32,890 nucleotides of DNA, from assembly GCF_023227765.1 (NCBI RefSeq), contig NZ_JALKBZ010000031.1, positions 1 through 32,890 on the forward strand. Reading direction: 5' to 3'. A model generated the notes under the pieces. It ran no database searches, was not told the origin of the DNA, and saw only the letters and a program-made list of their open reading frames with translations. This DNA comes from Fuchsiella alkaliacetigena (lineage in GTDB: Bacteria > Bacillota > Halanaerobiia > Halobacteroidales > Acetohalobiaceae). The position numbers were made by a program, and so were the translations under genes. Positions 31,963-32,890 of this stretch are shown here, one piece after another (the stretch's first letter is position 1; each line of letters opens with the position of its first letter).

Positions 31963-32520
31963 TTGATTTCAACTAATGACTTTCAGACGGGAATGACCAT
32001 TGAACTAGACGGCGAACTTTATACTATTTTGGACTATGATCATGTGAAACCAGGTAAAGGGGGAGCTTTTATACAGACAGAACTAAAAAATATCGATACT
32101 GGTTCTATTATCAATAAGCGCTTTAGGTCAGGAGAAAAGGTAGCTAAGGCTCATATTGAGGCTAAGAAGTATCAATTTCTCTACCGCGATGGCGATAACT
32201 ATGTCTTTATGGATAATGAAACCTATGAACAGATTGAGTTAGCGGCAGATATGTTAGGGAATGCTACTGATTATCTTAAAGAGAATTTAGAAATTGAGAT
32301 TGAATTTTATCAAGAGAAGGTAGTAGGTGTAAAGGTACCCAACTTTGTAGAATTAGCAGTAGCAGATGCTCCGCCGGCTATTAAGGGAAATACAGTTTCA
32401 GGTGGCTCTAAAAAGGTTACTTTAGAAAGTGGAGCTGAGGTTAAGGTTCCTCTTTTTATTGAAGCAGGAGATATTTTGAAGATAGATACTCGCAGTGGGG
32501 AATACATAGAGAGAGTATGA
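31963..32520 (+). CDS. efp: translation elongation factor P
   Basis: EF-P relieves ribosomes stalled at consecutive prolines. The 185-residue, three-domain protein has the N-terminal KOW-like domain with the loop HVKPGKGGAF, whose Lys (about 32) is the position modified in many bacteria. Two OB-fold domains follow, with the family ending IEAGDILKIDTRSGEYIERV. The start is a TTG: AGGAGG (31947-31952) lies 10 bases upstream and homology begins at ISTNDF. The residue context PGKGG is the lysine type; no yjeA/poxA-like modification gene is seen here. Confidence 0.97.
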   Translation: MISTNDFQTGMTIELDGELYTILDYDHVKPGKGGAFIQTELKNIDTGSIINKRFRSGEKVAKAHIEAKKYQFLYRDGDNYVFMDNETYEQIELAADMLGNATDYLKENLEIEIEFYQEKVVGVKVPNFVELAVADAPPAIKGNTVSGGSKKVTLESGAEVKVPLFIEAGDILKIDTRSGEYIERV

Positions 32521-32553
32521 TTTATTTTTGGAACCACGAATCAACTAAAAAAT

Positions 32554-32621
32554 AAGTTCAAGACATTAAAACCTATTTGACACTGACTAAAATCTGACTA
32601 AGTTCTGACTAGACCTTAAAA
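32554..32621 (-). repeat. intergenic dispersed repeat, inverted copy B
   Basis: Read on the minus strand, this matches 12001-12067 with about eight differences including one gap, by eye. The three 11-bp units are kept: 32603-32613, 32592-32602 and 32581-32591. The identical CTTAGTCAGAT central unit is notable for non-coding DNA 20 kb apart. Confidence 0.75.
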
Positions 32622-32735
32622 CATAAAATCAAAAATCTAGAACTATATTAAAATTAAGCTTGAATTAAAGCTTTAGGCTTTATGTGATAGAGAATAAAAT
32701 TATTAGCTTTAATCTTTTAATGGTCTAGGTTTTTA

Positions 32736-32759
32736 ACTATACACTGCACACTATACACT
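32736..32759. repeat. two ACTATACACT units
   Basis: ACTATACACT at 32736-32745 and 32750-32759, with a 14-base period. The same word occurs in copy C at 30735-30744. This suggests a shared family of intergenic repeats. Confidence 0.6.
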
Positions 32760-32890
32760 ATCAACTAAAAAATATGTATTAAGTTGACGCGTATGAACTG
32801 AATATAAATTTAACCTCAATTCGGCAAGTAACCAAAAACTAAATATTATTTGTATATCACCTTCTTTAAAAGAGAAGATAAAGAATCTCT

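Larger units (their letters stand above)
32521..32890. other. gene-free, repeat-bearing tail of the window
   Basis: These 370 bases show no supported coding region on either strand. They contain the inverted copy of the dispersed repeat (32554-32621) and an exact 14-bp direct repeat, TCAACTAAAAAATA, at 32541-32554 and 32761-32774. They also contain two ACTATACACT units (32736-32745, 32750-32759). No clear efp terminator was found. Confidence 0.7.

Overview
The window reads as chromosome from a low-GC, anaerobic, diderm member of the Firmicutes, most like the Halanaerobiales (Halobacteroidaceae such as Acetohalobium, Halobacteroides or Orenia). This rests on AT-rich DNA, Firmicutes-type Shine-Dalgarno sites, acidic proteins, two compact FeoB-type transporters, an iron-sulfur flavoprotein of anaerobes, and a secretin gene, which implies an outer membrane. 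The lineage is inferred from gene content, not from a database match. Nearly all genes lie on the + strand and coding density is high. No tRNA, rRNA, transposase, phage gene or CRISPR array was seen.

Region 1 (about 1-2707) is the end of a folate operon: an HD-domain hydrolase, then folP, folB and folK. Region 2 (2734-3568) is a single gene with its own strong promoter, joining an NAD(P)-binding Rossmann domain to a short chemoreceptor signalling hairpin. Region 3 (3602-11873) is a metal-homeostasis block: a Fur-family regulator, a small SAM enzyme resembling nicotianamine synthase, a UPF0104 membrane protein, feoA-feoB and a YibE/F-like membrane protein. These are followed by a convergent iron-sulfur flavoprotein gene and a second feoA-feoB pair. 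Fur-box-like sequences lie at three promoters here.

Region 4 (12157-30528) is a shikimate gene set split by a type IV pilus / type II secretion-like operon. aroE comes first, then pilB, pilC, a major pilin, pilD, four minor pilins, pilMNO, a PilP-like gene and pilQ, ending at a clear terminator (23612-23667). A very large PAS/GAF/GGDEF/HD-GYP cyclic-di-GMP enzyme follows and is tightly coupled to aroC, aroK, aroB and aroQ. Region 5 (30799-32520) holds an M24 Xaa-Pro peptidase and efp. The last 370 bases hold no gene but several repeats.

The main points for a second look are: the Rossmann-chemoreceptor fusion; the nicotianamine-synthase-like enzyme in a Fur/Feo context; two pilus genes whose expected starts fall on AUU and AUA; four of five prepilins with Ala instead of Gly at the cleavage site; and a dispersed intergenic repeat found near 12.0 kb, 30.7 kb and (inverted) 32.6 kb, two copies of which carry three 11-bp phased repeats.
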